Numbered from the stretch's first letter, positions 8,396 through 18,130 are shown. The stretch is 64,000 nt of DNA from Blautia schinkii DSM 10518 (GCA_000702025.1 JNKJ01000007.1:186001-250000), one strand, 5' to 3'. Notes: generated by a model from the sequence alone, not told the origin. A program made the numbers and translations.

Positions 8396-10474
8396 ATGAA
8401 AAGTATCTATAAAAAGGAAATGAAAGCATACCTGGAGTCCATGACGGGATATATTTATCTGGCCATCTTCATGGGACTGACAGCATATTACTTTGTGGTG
8501 AACAATCTGCTGGCTGAAAGCAATGATGTGAAAGAGTATTTTTCAAATATGACAGTGGCCTTAATGTTTCTTCTTCCAATCCTGACCATGCGCCTTTTGT
8601 CTGAAGAGAAAAAATTGAAAACAGAGCAGTTGCTTTTAACTATCCCCTTACGTATCAGGGAAATCCTCATAGGCAAGTATCTCGCAGCTTTTACAGTTTT
8701 TGGTATTGGCATTGGATTAACAGGAATTTTTGTGGGAATTCTTATAGCTCTGGGAGGTACAGATTTAATAACGGTTTTAGGATGCTATGTGGGGATTGTA
8801 CTGGCCGGAGCCTGTTTTATCGCTATCGGTTTGTTCCTTTCATCTTTAACGGAGAATCAGACAGTAGCGGCGATTGTCACCTATGCGGTTTTGTTTGGGC
8901 TATATCTTATCAGTATGTTCGGTGATTATGCTGCAAATCCCTTGCTTGTGAAGATTATCGATTATGTTGCGGTTTTTCGGCGCTATACGGATTTTACCAT
9001 GGGAATTTTTGATGTTTCAGCGGCCTGTTATTACTTGTCCCTTGCAATAGCTTTCCTGGTTTTCTCAGGGTATGTGATGTCCAAGGAGCGGAAAGGGCAT
9101 GGAGTTACCATCCTCTTAACAGTAGTAATTGTGGTTCTGTTTAATTTGTTTGTGGAAGGGATTTCCGGAAGATGGAATCTAAGACTGGATATGACATCCA
9201 ATAAGCTGTATCAAATTTCCCAGGAATCCCGTGAACTAATGAAGACGGTGAATCAGAATGTAGATATTTACTGTATTTGCAAAAGCAGGGATGCCATAGT
9301 GGAGTTTTCAGAAATGCTGGATAAATATGATGGCAGCAGTGACAGAATCACGGTAAATTATGTGGATCCCTATTCCAATGTGATTTATTTGGACCGGTTG
9401 AAGGAGGAAGGTCTGGAGGTGGGGCTGAACACCATTATTGTAGAGTCCGGGGATAACAGAAGAATCCTAAAAATGGCGGATATGTATCAATTCAGTGCAG
9501 ACGGAAAGGAACTGGCATATTTTAATGGAGAGTCTATGATGACCTCGGCAATTTTAAATGTGACAAGAACGGAAAGAGAAAAAATCGGTATCGTCATGGG
9601 ACATGGAGAGAATGTAGGTGAGCAGCTGCAGAACTTAATGATCCAGAATGGATTCGATATTACTGGGGTGGTTCTGAATCAGGCTGTAAAAAATGACATT
9701 AATACTTTGTTGGTATTTGCCCCTCAGAGTGATCTGTCACAGTCGGAGCTTTCGTTTTTGGATGAGTTTTTCCAGAGGGGTGGAAATATGATGTATTTCA
9801 GCGATCCTTCTGTTGGAACACTTGATAGGGTGGAAGGTTTCCTTGCAGAGTGGGGAATCCGTTTCCAGGAAGATGTGATTTTTGATGCAAAAAATAATAT
9901 TGAATCTACGCCTGTGAATGTAATCGGATATTATGGCGCCCATATGATTACAGAGTATTTCCAGAACCATTCATATTACACTGTGGTTCCGGCGGGCAGG
10001 TCGCTGGACAGTGATTTCAGCAGTATTTTGGGCTGTAGTGTGGAGGTGGTTTTGTCCACTTCAGACAATGCTTATGGTCGTGATATTCATACGAAGGAGC
10101 TGACGACACAGCAGATTTCTACAGATACCAAGGGGCCGTTTGTTTTGGCACTTACTTCGGAAAAGAACGTTGCGGGAAACGAAAACGGGAGCAGCACCGC
10201 CAAGATTTTTGCAGTGGGAAGTAAACGTATTGCGGAAGATGAAATGCTTCAGCTGTCGTCGGTGGGGAACAGTAAATTTTTGGCAAAGGTGATGGAATGG
10301 ACCTCTGGTATGGATGATACTGCATTTGCCATACCACCCAAGCAGGTAGGAGGGGACCCCATTGTGATAGACAGGGATATGGTAGTCATTTTGGGAATCA
10401 TCTGTATTGCAGGGATTCCGCTGATTATCATGGTTCCCGGACTGTGGGTATGGTGGAAGAGGAGATATCTATGA
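8396..10474 (+). CDS. ABC-2 permease fused to a GldG-like ABC auxiliary domain
   Basis: A 692-residue fusion. Residues about 15-245 form six or so membrane helices of an ABC-2 permease (GldF-like). Residues about 270-640 form a soluble ABC_transp_aux (GldG/IFT52-like) domain with segments such as IGIVMGHGE and MMYFSDPS. A last helix (about 666-687) ends in WKRRYL. In gliding Bacteroidota GldF and GldG are separate; Firmicutes fusions are of unknown function. The stop overlaps the next start by ATGA, so the two are translationally coupled. The exported substrate is not known. Confidence 0.85.
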   Translation: MKSIYKKEMKAYLESMTGYIYLAIFMGLTAYYFVVNNLLAESNDVKEYFSNMTVALMFLLPILTMRLLSEEKKLKTEQLLLTIPLRIREILIGKYLAAFTVFGIGIGLTGIFVGILIALGGTDLITVLGCYVGIVLAGACFIAIGLFLSSLTENQTVAAIVTYAVLFGLYLISMFGDYAANPLLVKIIDYVAVFRRYTDFTMGIFDVSAACYYLSLAIAFLVFSGYVMSKERKGHGVTILLTVVIVVLFNLFVEGISGRWNLRLDMTSNKLYQISQESRELMKTVNQNVDIYCICKSRDAIVEFSEMLDKYDGSSDRITVNYVDPYSNVIYLDRLKEEGLEVGLNTIIVESGDNRRILKMADMYQFSADGKELAYFNGESMMTSAILNVTRTEREKIGIVMGHGENVGEQLQNLMIQNGFDITGVVLNQAVKNDINTLLVFAPQSDLSQSELSFLDEFFQRGGNMMYFSDPSVGTLDRVEGFLAEWGIRFQEDVIFDAKNNIESTPVNVIGYYGAHMITEYFQNHSYYTVVPAGRSLDSDFSSILGCSVEVVLSTSDNAYGRDIHTKELTTQQISTDTKGPFVLALTSEKNVAGNENGSSTAKIFAVGSKRIAEDEMLQLSSVGNSKFLAKVMEWTSGMDDTAFAIPPKQVGGDPIVIDRDMVVILGIICIAGIPLIIMVPGLWVWWKRRYL

Positions 10475-11793
10475 AGGAGACAAGGCAAAGGATATGCATG
10501 GTATTGATTGCTCTGGCGCTTCTTGGAGGATGTCTTTGGCTCTGGTCGGACCCACCTTCGGGTGAAAGTATGGAAAAGATGACGGAAGCTTTGGTGCCGG
10601 ATGATATGCAGGATGAAATACAACAGATCACAGTGGAGAAAGAGAAAGGTTCCTATACGATATCAAAAGGCCAGAAAGGTTATGGGATATCAGGGATAGA
10701 AAACAAGGATGTGAGCCAAGGAGTAGCAGAGAATATTTTCTATAGGATTATTCATCTGGAGAGTGTGGCTTATGCACAAGGAATAGAAGAAAAAGATGCA
10801 GGGTTTTCTGAACCTTTCCTGCGGTTGATATTAAGAAGTAATGACAACAGAGAGATTGAGATACGTATTGGACGCAAGTCCAGTGCCCTGGAGGGGTATT
10901 TTGCAAAGACAACAGAAAAAGAAGAGGTTTACATAATAGGGACAGACTTGCCGGAAGAAATTTATAGCAGAGCAGAAGGGTATCAGTCTATGGCGTTTGT
11001 GGATTTTATGTATGAGTCTGACTATGAACAGCTGGAATACCTGGAAATAGAAGGAAAAGATAGGATTCCTGTAGCTTTCGGCCGTACTGAGGATGGGTTC
11101 AGGATGGAAAAACCAGTACGGCAATTATGTGACCAGAATGCAGCAAAGAATACTTTTCTCCATGAGGCAGTCCACATAAAGGCAGATGAATATGTAGGAA
11201 ACAAAGAGGAGCCGGAAATGGGTTTTGAAGAACCTGAATATCTGATATCCATGAAGTTTAGAGGCCGTGATATTAAAATACGTATCGGACAAAAAGCAGG
11301 AGATAAGCGGTATATAAAAAAGGATGGGGACAATGCGGTATATCTAATTAAACAAGCTGACCTTACATTTCTGGAGACAGATTACCGTCTGGCAGTGGGG
11401 GAATCTTTATATCCCCGTTCAGTGAAAGATATTGCCGGAGTGACGGTATATGCTCAAGGTACAAAAATAGAGCTTACTGAGGTAGAGGCAAAAGGGAAAG
11501 GGTATACGGCCATGAATGAAGGAAAGAGGGTAGAGTCAGATTTATTCCTTCCATTCTATAACAGTATACGTACTCTGGAGCTTATGAAAAATATCAGCGG
11601 ACCGGGAAAGGAAGAAATCAAAATCCAGGTAACACTTCAAGATGGAAGGCAGGATGAGATTTTGCTTGGATATTTGAATGAGAGAGAATACAGCGTTTCT
11701 ATTAATGGGGATTGTTCATTTTCCACTTCGAAGACCAGTGTGGACAATCTAAAAGAAAAAATAAAAAAGGTGAGAGATATTTTGGAACTGTAA
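10471..11793 (+). CDS. DUF4340 domain-containing membrane-anchored protein
   Basis: A protein of about 440 residues with one N-terminal helix (about 10-27, GLIALALLGGCLWLW-like) and a large extracytoplasmic part. That part contains repeated segments of the form IEIRIGRKS and IKIRIGQKAG, consistent with tandem DUF4340 modules. ATG 10471 overlaps the upstream TGA and has GGAAGAGGAG six bases before it. DUF4340 proteins regularly follow Gld-like ABC exporters, as here. No catalytic motif is visible. It is probably the outer partner of the exporter. Confidence 0.82.
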   Translation: MKETRQRICMVLIALALLGGCLWLWSDPPSGESMEKMTEALVPDDMQDEIQQITVEKEKGSYTISKGQKGYGISGIENKDVSQGVAENIFYRIIHLESVAYAQGIEEKDAGFSEPFLRLILRSNDNREIEIRIGRKSSALEGYFAKTTEKEEVYIIGTDLPEEIYSRAEGYQSMAFVDFMYESDYEQLEYLEIEGKDRIPVAFGRTEDGFRMEKPVRQLCDQNAAKNTFLHEAVHIKADEYVGNKEEPEMGFEEPEYLISMKFRGRDIKIRIGQKAGDKRYIKKDGDNAVYLIKQADLTFLETDYRLAVGESLYPRSVKDIAGVTVYAQGTKIELTEVEAKGKGYTAMNEGKRVESDLFLPFYNSIRTLELMKNISGPGKEEIKIQVTLQDGRQDEILLGYLNEREYSVSINGDCSFSTSKTSVDNLKEKIKKVRDILEL

Positions 11794-11822
11794 AAGAATG
11801 AGAAGGAAAAGGAGAGAAGATT

Positions 11823-12221
11823 ATGAAACCGAAGAGACTGCATCATGTGGGAATTATCATGTCCTCTATGGATAAGGCAAAGGAATTTTTGAACAGGTTT
11901 GGATTGGAGGAGGATTATACGGAATTTGTAGAGGACTACCAGGCATACTGTCTGTTTACTAAGTTCGGGGAGCAGGAATGTCCCGTAGAACTGGTAATAC
12001 CGGAGGGAGGGGTTCTGGCGGAATTTAACAATGGTAAAGGCGGACTCCACCATATTGCTTTTGAGGTGGAGGATGTATCAGCGACAAAGAGAGAATATGA
12101 AGAAAAAGGGTTCATGATGCTTGAAGATATCCCGGTAAATGGTGCGGGGGGAATCCTTGTGAATTTCCTCAGGCCAAGATTCGGGCTGGGAGTGCTGGTA
12201 GAGTTTGTAGAGAAGAAATAA
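11823..12221 (+). CDS. VOC (glyoxalase-fold) family protein, methylmalonyl-CoA epimerase-like
   Basis: A 132-residue vicinal-oxygen-chelate protein. The N-terminal HHVGIIMSSMDKA and central GGLHHIAFEVEDV carry the metal-binding His positions, and an acidic residue near the C-terminus (LVEFVEK) fits the third ligand. Length and pattern resemble methylmalonyl-CoA epimerases and related small lyases. Its place ahead of an acyl-CoA synthetase suggests it acts on a pathway intermediate. No mutase genes are nearby, so the epimerase role is not assured. Confidence 0.82.
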   Translation: MKPKRLHHVGIIMSSMDKAKEFLNRFGLEEDYTEFVEDYQAYCLFTKFGEQECPVELVIPEGGVLAEFNNGKGGLHHIAFEVEDVSATKREYEEKGFMMLEDIPVNGAGGILVNFLRPRFGLGVLVEFVEKK

Positions 12222-12248
12222 ACAGACAGAAGAAAAGAAGGTGACAGC

Positions 12249-13868
12249 ATGTTTACAGGTGACACATTGTGGGGCGATGCCTTGACCGGGGATTTAGAAA
12301 GAAGAGAAATTCTTGGGCGAAACTATCTTCTGTATCGAGGGGTTGAGCGGAATCTTTATGATGCAGTGGTGAAAACGCGTGAAAGATACCCGGATAAGAC
12401 TGCCCTTGTGGATAATTACGGAAGAAGCTATTCCTATGAAGACTATATGAAAAAAGTGGACTGCTTTGCACAATATCTGTTTGAGGAATTAGGGGTACGA
12501 AGGCATAAGAAAGTAGGTCTTATGCTTTATAACGGGATTGAATTTTGTGTTGCCTTTCTGGCACTGGTGAAGCTGGGGGCAGTGACGGTACCGCTTCCCA
12601 GTAAGTATAAGAAACCGGAGGTTCTTTCACTGGTCGAAAAGGCGCAGTTGGACGGAGTTATCTGCGAGAAGGATTTCTGCAGATGGTTTTGGGAATTTAC
12701 AGAAAAGACAGGGGGATTTCTGCTTGAGTCAGGAGAGGCGGAATACGGCTATGGATTCGCCGGCTGTGAAGAGAAAGAAATAAAACTGAAGAAGTCTGTG
12801 GGGGAAGAAGACGATGACGTCATTATTATGTTTACTTCCGGCACAACTTCTCAAAGTAAAGGAGCCGTACTTAAGAATTTCAATGTCATGCATGCGGTGA
12901 TCAGTTACCAGAAAGTACTACATATAACGGAGGCAGATAAGTCGATTATTCCTGTGCCTATATATCATATCACAGGAATGGTGGCTTTGCTGGGATTGTT
13001 TTTGTACAGCGGGGCTACATTGTATCTTCATAGGCAGTTTTGTGCAGAACGCGTTTTACAGTGTGTAAAGGATCAGGGACTTACCTTTATCCACAGCTCC
13101 CCCACCATTTTCATTTTACTCCTTGCAGAGAAAGAAAAGTTTCCAAGTCTGCCTACACTCCGTGCTTTCGCCTGCGGCAGCAGCAATATGGCTAAGGAAA
13201 AGCTGAAGGAGCTGCACAGATGGCTGCCGGAAATGTGTTTTTATACCGTTTATGGACTGACAGAGACATCATCGCCAGCCACAATCTTTCCAGGTGATGC
13301 GGCGGTATCGGCCTATATTGGCTCATCAGGGATACCTATACCGGGAACGGAGTTCAAGATTGTGTCAGACGAGGGAAAAGAAGTACCAGAGGGTGAAAAA
13401 GGAGAAGTGCTAATAAGGGGAAGTGTGGTTTTGGACCGTTATCTGAATCTTCAGACCGAAACTTTGTCACAAGATGGGTGGCTCTGTACCGGGGATATCG
13501 GTTATTTCAATAAAGAAGGTTTTTTGTTTATCGTGGATAGAAAAAAAGACATGATCAATTACGGAGGAGAAAAAGTTCCAAGCTTTGATGTGGAAAATGA
13601 AATTTATAAGATGCCTCAGATATATGAGACAGCAGTTGTTGGGGTTCCGGATGCTTGTTATGGAGAAGTTGTAGGAGCCGCAGTAGCTTTACAGCCAGGA
13701 GCCGATCTGGGAGAAGAAGAAATAAGAGACTTTTTAAAGGATAAGTTAGCCAAGTACAAAAGGCCAAAAAAAATAATGTTTCTTGACGAAATCCCGAAGA
13801 CGCCCAACGGCAAAATAGATAAGAGAACAATTAAAAAGTTATTCATAGAAAAGGAGGAACAGAAATGA
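12249..13868 (+). CDS. Acyl-CoA synthetase (AMP-forming)
   Basis: A 539-residue ANL-superfamily ligase that adenylates a carboxylic acid and makes its CoA thioester. The AMP-binding motif is MFTSGTTSQSKGAV, with Ser/Gln where TSGTTGxPKG is usual. Further motifs are YGLTETSSP, the hinge GDIGYFNKEGFLFIVDRKKD and the catalytic Lys in TPNGKIDKR near the C-terminus. The start follows AAGAAGGTGACAGC. It overlaps the next gene by 4 bases. It probably activates the imported acid, in parallel with the CoA-transferase. Confidence 0.9.
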   Translation: MFTGDTLWGDALTGDLERREILGRNYLLYRGVERNLYDAVVKTRERYPDKTALVDNYGRSYSYEDYMKKVDCFAQYLFEELGVRRHKKVGLMLYNGIEFCVAFLALVKLGAVTVPLPSKYKKPEVLSLVEKAQLDGVICEKDFCRWFWEFTEKTGGFLLESGEAEYGYGFAGCEEKEIKLKKSVGEEDDDVIIMFTSGTTSQSKGAVLKNFNVMHAVISYQKVLHITEADKSIIPVPIYHITGMVALLGLFLYSGATLYLHRQFCAERVLQCVKDQGLTFIHSSPTIFILLLAEKEKFPSLPTLRAFACGSSNMAKEKLKELHRWLPEMCFYTVYGLTETSSPATIFPGDAAVSAYIGSSGIPIPGTEFKIVSDEGKEVPEGEKGEVLIRGSVVLDRYLNLQTETLSQDGWLCTGDIGYFNKEGFLFIVDRKKDMINYGGEKVPSFDVENEIYKMPQIYETAVVGVPDACYGEVVGAAVALQPGADLGEEEIRDFLKDKLAKYKRPKKIMFLDEIPKTPNGKIDKRTIKKLFIEKEEQK

Positions 13869-14602
13869 GATTAGAAGGAAAAGTTGCCATTGTCACAGGG
13901 GCTGGAAGAGGACTTGGAAAAGGGATTGCTCTCAAATTGGCAAAAGAAGGGGCAAAAGTTGTTGTCAGCGATGTTATGGAAGAAAACGCCAGGGAAGCTG
14001 TAAAGGAGATACAAGAGGCTGGCGGACAAGCCCTGGCGGTAGTCAGCAATGTGGCTGACCTCTCTGATGTGAACAGACTCTATGAGGAGACACTGGCGGC
14101 TTATCATAAGCTGGATATTGTGGTGAATAATGCAGGAATAAACCGGGATGCCATGCTGCACAAAATGACAGTTGAGCAGTGGGACCAGGTTATCGCTGTT
14201 AACCTGACAGGTGTGTTTTATATGACCCAGGCAGCAGCAAAAATCATGCGGGAGCAGGAAAGTGGAAGTATCATCAACATTTCTTCCGCAAGCTGGCTTG
14301 GAAACATTGGCCAGGCCAATTATGCGGCGTCAAAAGCAGGCGTAGTAGGACTGACAAAGACTGCCAGCAGAGAATTGGCAAAGAAAGGAGTTACCTGTAA
14401 TGCCATCTGTCCGGGATTCATTGAGACAGACATGACAAGAGGGGTTCCCGAAAAGGTGTGGGATATTATGGTTAGTAAGATTCCTATGGGCAGAGCAGGA
14501 AAACCGGAAGATGTAGCAAATATGATCGTCTTCCTTGCTTCTGATGAGGCAAGGTATATTACCGGTGAAGTGATTAATGTGGGCGGCGGTATGATTTTAT
14601 AG
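13865..14602 (+). CDS. SDR oxidoreductase, FabG-like 3-oxoacyl reductase
   Basis: A 245-residue classical short-chain dehydrogenase. It has the cofactor motif TGAGRGLGKG (11-20), NNAG near residue 88, catalytic Ser in ISSASW and YAASK, and the C-terminal GEVINVGGGMIL typical of FabG. In this operon it more likely oxidises or reduces a hydroxyacyl/ketoacyl-CoA than serves fatty-acid synthesis. No acyl carrier protein or other fab gene is nearby. It overlaps the synthetase stop by 4 bases. Confidence 0.9.
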   Translation: MRLEGKVAIVTGAGRGLGKGIALKLAKEGAKVVVSDVMEENAREAVKEIQEAGGQALAVVSNVADLSDVNRLYEETLAAYHKLDIVVNNAGINRDAMLHKMTVEQWDQVIAVNLTGVFYMTQAAAKIMREQESGSIINISSASWLGNIGQANYAASKAGVVGLTKTASRELAKKGVTCNAICPGFIETDMTRGVPEKVWDIMVSKIPMGRAGKPEDVANMIVFLASDEARYITGEVINVGGGMIL

Positions 14603-14614
14603 GAGGGTAAAGAT

Positions 14615-15805
14615 ATGTGTCATATGGATGAAGTGGTGATCGTCAGCGGGGTACGTACCCCGGTGGGCTCTTATGGCGGAAGTCTAAAAGATGTTTCTGC
14701 CATTGATTTAGGTGCAATGGTAGTAAAGGAAGCTGTGAAGCGGGCAGGGTTGGAGCCGCAGCAGGTGGATGAGGTGATCGTAGGACAGGTGGGGCAGATT
14801 GCAGAATGCGGATTTGTTGCCAGAGCTGTCAGTTTGAAAGCAGGACTGCCTAACGAGACGACTGCTTATTCCGTAAACCGTCAGTGCGGTTCAGGTCTTC
14901 AGGCTATTGCAGACGCAGTGATGGAAATACAGACCGGTTATGCAGATATCGTAGTCGCAGCAGGAACAGAAAATATATCACAGCTTCCATACTATGTGAA
15001 AGATGCGCGATGGGGCGCAAGGATGGGACATAAGGTATTTGAGGATGGAGTGATTGACATCCTTACCTGGCCGTTAGGGCCTTACCATAACGGAGTTACT
15101 GCGGAGCGTGTGGCTGAGACATATCATGTTACCCGGGAGGAACAGGACGCTTATGCATTGGAAAGCCATAGAAGGGCGGCAGCGGCAATCAGCGCCGGGC
15201 TTTTTAAGGAGGAAATACTGCCTGTGGAGCTGAAAGACAGAAAAGGGAATATCACAGTATTTGATACTGATGAAGGCCCCCGCAGCGGACAGACCATAGA
15301 AAAGCTTCAGAGACTTAAACCATGTTTTGTAAAGGACGGTACCGTGACGGCCGGAAATGCTTCCAGCTTGAATGATGCTGCGGCTGCTGTTGTAGTGATG
15401 TCTAGAAAAAAAGCGGAAGAATTAGGGATCAAGCCCCAGCTTACTGTGAGTGGTTATACGGTAGCCGGAAATGATGGGGCGCTTATGGGGTATGCACCCA
15501 AGCTTTCCAGCGAAAAACTTGCAAAGAAATTGGGATTGGATCTAAAAAATATTGATATGTTTGAGGTAAATGAAGCCTTCGCCAGCCAGTCCGTAGCTGT
15601 CATCAGAGACTTGGGACTGGATTGGAAAAAAGTAAATATTTATGGCGGCGGAATTTCTATCGGACATCCGATTGGAGCTACAGGATGTATTCTCGCGGTA
15701 AAGGTGCTCCATGAATTGAAACGTACTGAGAAAAAGGACGCTATGATTAGCATGTGCATTGGAGGAGGACAGGGAATCTCCATGTACTTCCAAAAGGCTG
15801 AGTAA
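14615..15805 (+). CDS. Acetyl-CoA C-acetyltransferase (thiolase) 1
   Basis: A 396-residue thiolase that cleaves 3-ketoacyl-CoA with CoA, or runs the reverse condensation. The nucleophilic Cys lies in NRQCGSGLQAI, the catalytic His in GGGISIGHPIGATG, and the second Cys in MCIGGGQG; NEAFASQ is present. The ATG at 14615 has GGAGGG seven bases upstream. The neighbouring gene is a second thiolase of nearly the same length, so the two may differ in chain length or direction. Confidence 0.92.
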   Translation: MCHMDEVVIVSGVRTPVGSYGGSLKDVSAIDLGAMVVKEAVKRAGLEPQQVDEVIVGQVGQIAECGFVARAVSLKAGLPNETTAYSVNRQCGSGLQAIADAVMEIQTGYADIVVAAGTENISQLPYYVKDARWGARMGHKVFEDGVIDILTWPLGPYHNGVTAERVAETYHVTREEQDAYALESHRRAAAAISAGLFKEEILPVELKDRKGNITVFDTDEGPRSGQTIEKLQRLKPCFVKDGTVTAGNASSLNDAAAAVVVMSRKKAEELGIKPQLTVSGYTVAGNDGALMGYAPKLSSEKLAKKLGLDLKNIDMFEVNEAFASQSVAVIRDLGLDWKKVNIYGGGISIGHPIGATGCILAVKVLHELKRTEKKDAMISMCIGGGQGISMYFQKAE

Positions 15806-15820
15806 AGGGGGACATGATAT

Positions 15821-17008
15821 ATGAAGGAAAGTATAGTAATTGTATCGGGCGCAAGGACGGCCATTGGAAGCTTTGGTGGTTCTCTGAAAGGACTTGAGGC
15901 AACAGATCTGGGGGGGATTGCCATTAAAGAAGCTTTAAAAAGGGCAAAAGTAGCCCCGGAGGATGTGGGAGAGGTGGTTATGGGATGCGTAGGCCAGGCA
16001 GCAGAAAACGCTTTTATGGCCAGAGTCAGCTCTATCAAGGCTGGAATTCCGTATGAGGCAACAGCCTTGACGGTAAACAGGCTCTGCTCATCAGGACTTC
16101 AGGCAATCCTTACGGCTGCCATGGAAATTGATAATGGTTTCTGTGAGATTGCGGTAGCTGGCGGGGGAGAGAGCATGAACAACATCCCTTACTATCTGAG
16201 AAAAGCAAGGACAGGTTATCGCATGGGGCACGGGGAATTGGAAGATGGTTTAATCACTGCTCTTTCTGACCCTATTACGAGGGACCATATGGGAATCACG
16301 GCTGAAAATGTGGCAGAAAGGTATGGTATTACCAGAGAAGAACAGGATGAATATGCTCTGATGAGCCAGCAGCGAGCGGCTAAAGCCCGGGATGAAGGGA
16401 AGTTTAAGGATGAAATCATCCCGGTTGAAGTGAAAGTAAATAAGAAAGAGACGAAAATTTTTGATACAGATGAATACATCAGAGATGATGTAAGTTTAGA
16501 AAAACTTGGGAAACTCCGTCCTGCTTTCAAGAAAGATGGGACTGTGACAGCGGGCAACGCTTCCGGCATTAATGACTGCGGTGCTGCCGTGGTATTGATG
16601 AAAGAGGAAGAAGCAAAACGCAGAGGACTGAAGCCTGTAGTCCGTATAGTGGAAGCTGCTGGTGCCGGCGTACATCCTGATTATATGGGAATCGGCCCAA
16701 TCCCTGCTGTTAGAAAGCTGTTAGCCAAAACAGGTCTTACGTTGGAGGATATAGGACTTATTGAGTTAAATGAAGCCTTTGCCAGTCAGTCTCTTGCGTG
16801 TATCAGAGAACTGGGCTTAGATATAGACAAGGTAAATGTAAATGGAAGCGGTATTTCCATGGGACATCCCATTGGTGCAACAGGGTGTATCATTACGATT
16901 AAGCTGATGAATGAAATGGCACGTCGGAATGTAAGATACGGAATTGCAACTCTGTGCATTGGCGGCGGCCAGGGACTTGCAGTATTGTTTGAACGGACTC
17001 AGGACTAA
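15821..17008 (+). CDS. Acetyl-CoA C-acetyltransferase (thiolase) 2
   Basis: A 395-residue paralogue of the preceding thiolase with all catalytic motifs: NRLCSSGLQAI (nucleophile), NEAFASQ, GSGISMGHPIGATG and LCIGGGQG. It differs in the central region (ALSDPITRDHMGITAENV) that helps shape the substrate pocket in thiolases. Side-by-side paralogues suggest two successive thiolytic steps or different acyl lengths; this is inference. Confidence 0.92.
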   Translation: MKESIVIVSGARTAIGSFGGSLKGLEATDLGGIAIKEALKRAKVAPEDVGEVVMGCVGQAAENAFMARVSSIKAGIPYEATALTVNRLCSSGLQAILTAAMEIDNGFCEIAVAGGGESMNNIPYYLRKARTGYRMGHGELEDGLITALSDPITRDHMGITAENVAERYGITREEQDEYALMSQQRAAKARDEGKFKDEIIPVEVKVNKKETKIFDTDEYIRDDVSLEKLGKLRPAFKKDGTVTAGNASGINDCGAAVVLMKEEEAKRRGLKPVVRIVEAAGAGVHPDYMGIGPIPAVRKLLAKTGLTLEDIGLIELNEAFASQSLACIRELGLDIDKVNVNGSGISMGHPIGATGCIITIKLMNEMARRNVRYGIATLCIGGGQGLAVLFERTQD

Positions 17009-17085
17009 AAAGGCTGCAGTTTATGTTGTTAAAAGAAACTGCTGATACTGGAAAGGAATTTCTGATGTTAGAAAGGAGGAGCGGC

Positions 17086-18042
17086 ATGCAGATTAACAGT
17101 GTTCTTGGCCCTATAGACACCAAAGAATTAGGCAGCGTGCTGATGCACGAGCATGTGGTTTGCTGTGACTGGTCCATGAGAATGGCGTTTCGTGACAAAT
17201 GGTTTGAGTATGATAAAGTAGTAGAAATTGCGGTAGCTCAGTTGAAGAAGGCAAAGGAGCAGTATGGAATTACGACAGTAGTTGACGGTACGGCCGTTAA
17301 TTTGGGCAGAGATATTGAGCTGATCAGAGAGGTATCCGAAAAGTCCGGAGTACATATGATTGCTTCTACGGGAATGTATTTTAACGAAGAACCGTATTTG
17401 ATGGGCAAACCAATAGAGTACGTCACTGACCTGATGCTGGAGGAATGTGAAAAAGGAATTGAGGGTACGGGTATCCTTCCGGGAATCATTAAGAGTGCCA
17501 CTGATGTGTATGGTGTTACTGAATTGAATGAGAATCTTATCTATATGGCAAGTGAAATACAGAAGAAAACTAAGCTCCCTGTTTTTGCTCATTCCTGTTC
17601 CTATAAAGAGACAGGTATCCAGCAGTTAAATGAATTTGAGAGAAATGGAGTTGATTTGTCAAGGGTAATCATAGGGCACAGCGGTGATTCCAATGATATC
17701 AATTATCTGGAAGCATTGCTCAAAAGGGGCTGCTATATTGGTATGGACCGATTCGGGGATGATGCTAAAAACAGTCTCGAAAATAGGGTTAATACGATTT
17801 ATGAACTTTGCCAGAGAGGATGGATTCATAAGATGGTTTTGTCCCATGATTTTTCTGCATATATCGACTGGGCGGACCATAGTTGGCAAAAAACGAAAAC
17901 CGCAGATTGGCTGAATCTTGATGTGGATTATACCTATGTGCACAGAAGAGCTATCCCGTTACTACTGGATAAGGGATTGAAACAGTCAGATATTGATATA
18001 TTGATTAAGGACAATCCCAGAAACTTTTTTGAAGGAAGGTAG
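17086..18042 (+). CDS. Phosphotriesterase-family metal-dependent hydrolase
   Basis: An amidohydrolase-fold protein of about 318 residues of the PTE/PLL/PHP family. The binuclear metal ligands are all visible: H21 and H23 (MHEHV), probable carbamylated K136 (GIIKSATDVYG), H169 (FAHSC), H198 (IIGHSGD) and D255 (LSHDFSAY). I chose ATG 17086 because AAAGGAGG lies six bases upstream; the frame extends upstream to 17023 without a good site. Members include lactonases and esterases, so it may open a lactone or ester intermediate of the CoA pathway. Confidence 0.88.
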   Translation: MQINSVLGPIDTKELGSVLMHEHVVCCDWSMRMAFRDKWFEYDKVVEIAVAQLKKAKEQYGITTVVDGTAVNLGRDIELIREVSEKSGVHMIASTGMYFNEEPYLMGKPIEYVTDLMLEECEKGIEGTGILPGIIKSATDVYGVTELNENLIYMASEIQKKTKLPVFAHSCSYKETGIQQLNEFERNGVDLSRVIIGHSGDSNDINYLEALLKRGCYIGMDRFGDDAKNSLENRVNTIYELCQRGWIHKMVLSHDFSAYIDWADHSWQKTKTADWLNLDVDYTYVHRRAIPLLLDKGLKQSDIDILIKDNPRNFFEGR

Positions 18043-18063
18043 TTGTTCTATTTATACATATTT

Positions 18064-18105
18064 GAGAACCCGGAGGTGAATATTCAGCCGCCGGGTTCTC
18101 TATTT
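18064..18105 (+). terminator. Terminator closing the CoA operon
   Basis: A perfect 10-bp stem (GAGAACCCGG at 18064-18073, CCGGGTTCTC at 18091-18100) followed by TATTT. It lies 21 bases after the hydrolase stop and before the next promoter. Confidence 0.75.
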
Positions 18106-18114
18106 GGAGTCAGA

Positions 18115-18130
18115 ATAAGAACGTTCTTAT
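18115..18130. promoter_or_regulatory. Perfect 16-bp palindrome, possible operator
   Basis: ATAAGAACGTTCTTAT is a perfect palindrome 28 bases upstream of the -35 box of the thrE-like gene. The position suits an operator or upstream activator site. No cognate regulator is identifiable. Confidence 0.4.

Noticed and set aside
18115..18130. LexA/SOS box
   Set aside because: The palindrome has GAACGTTC without the four-base gap of the Gram-positive SOS box.
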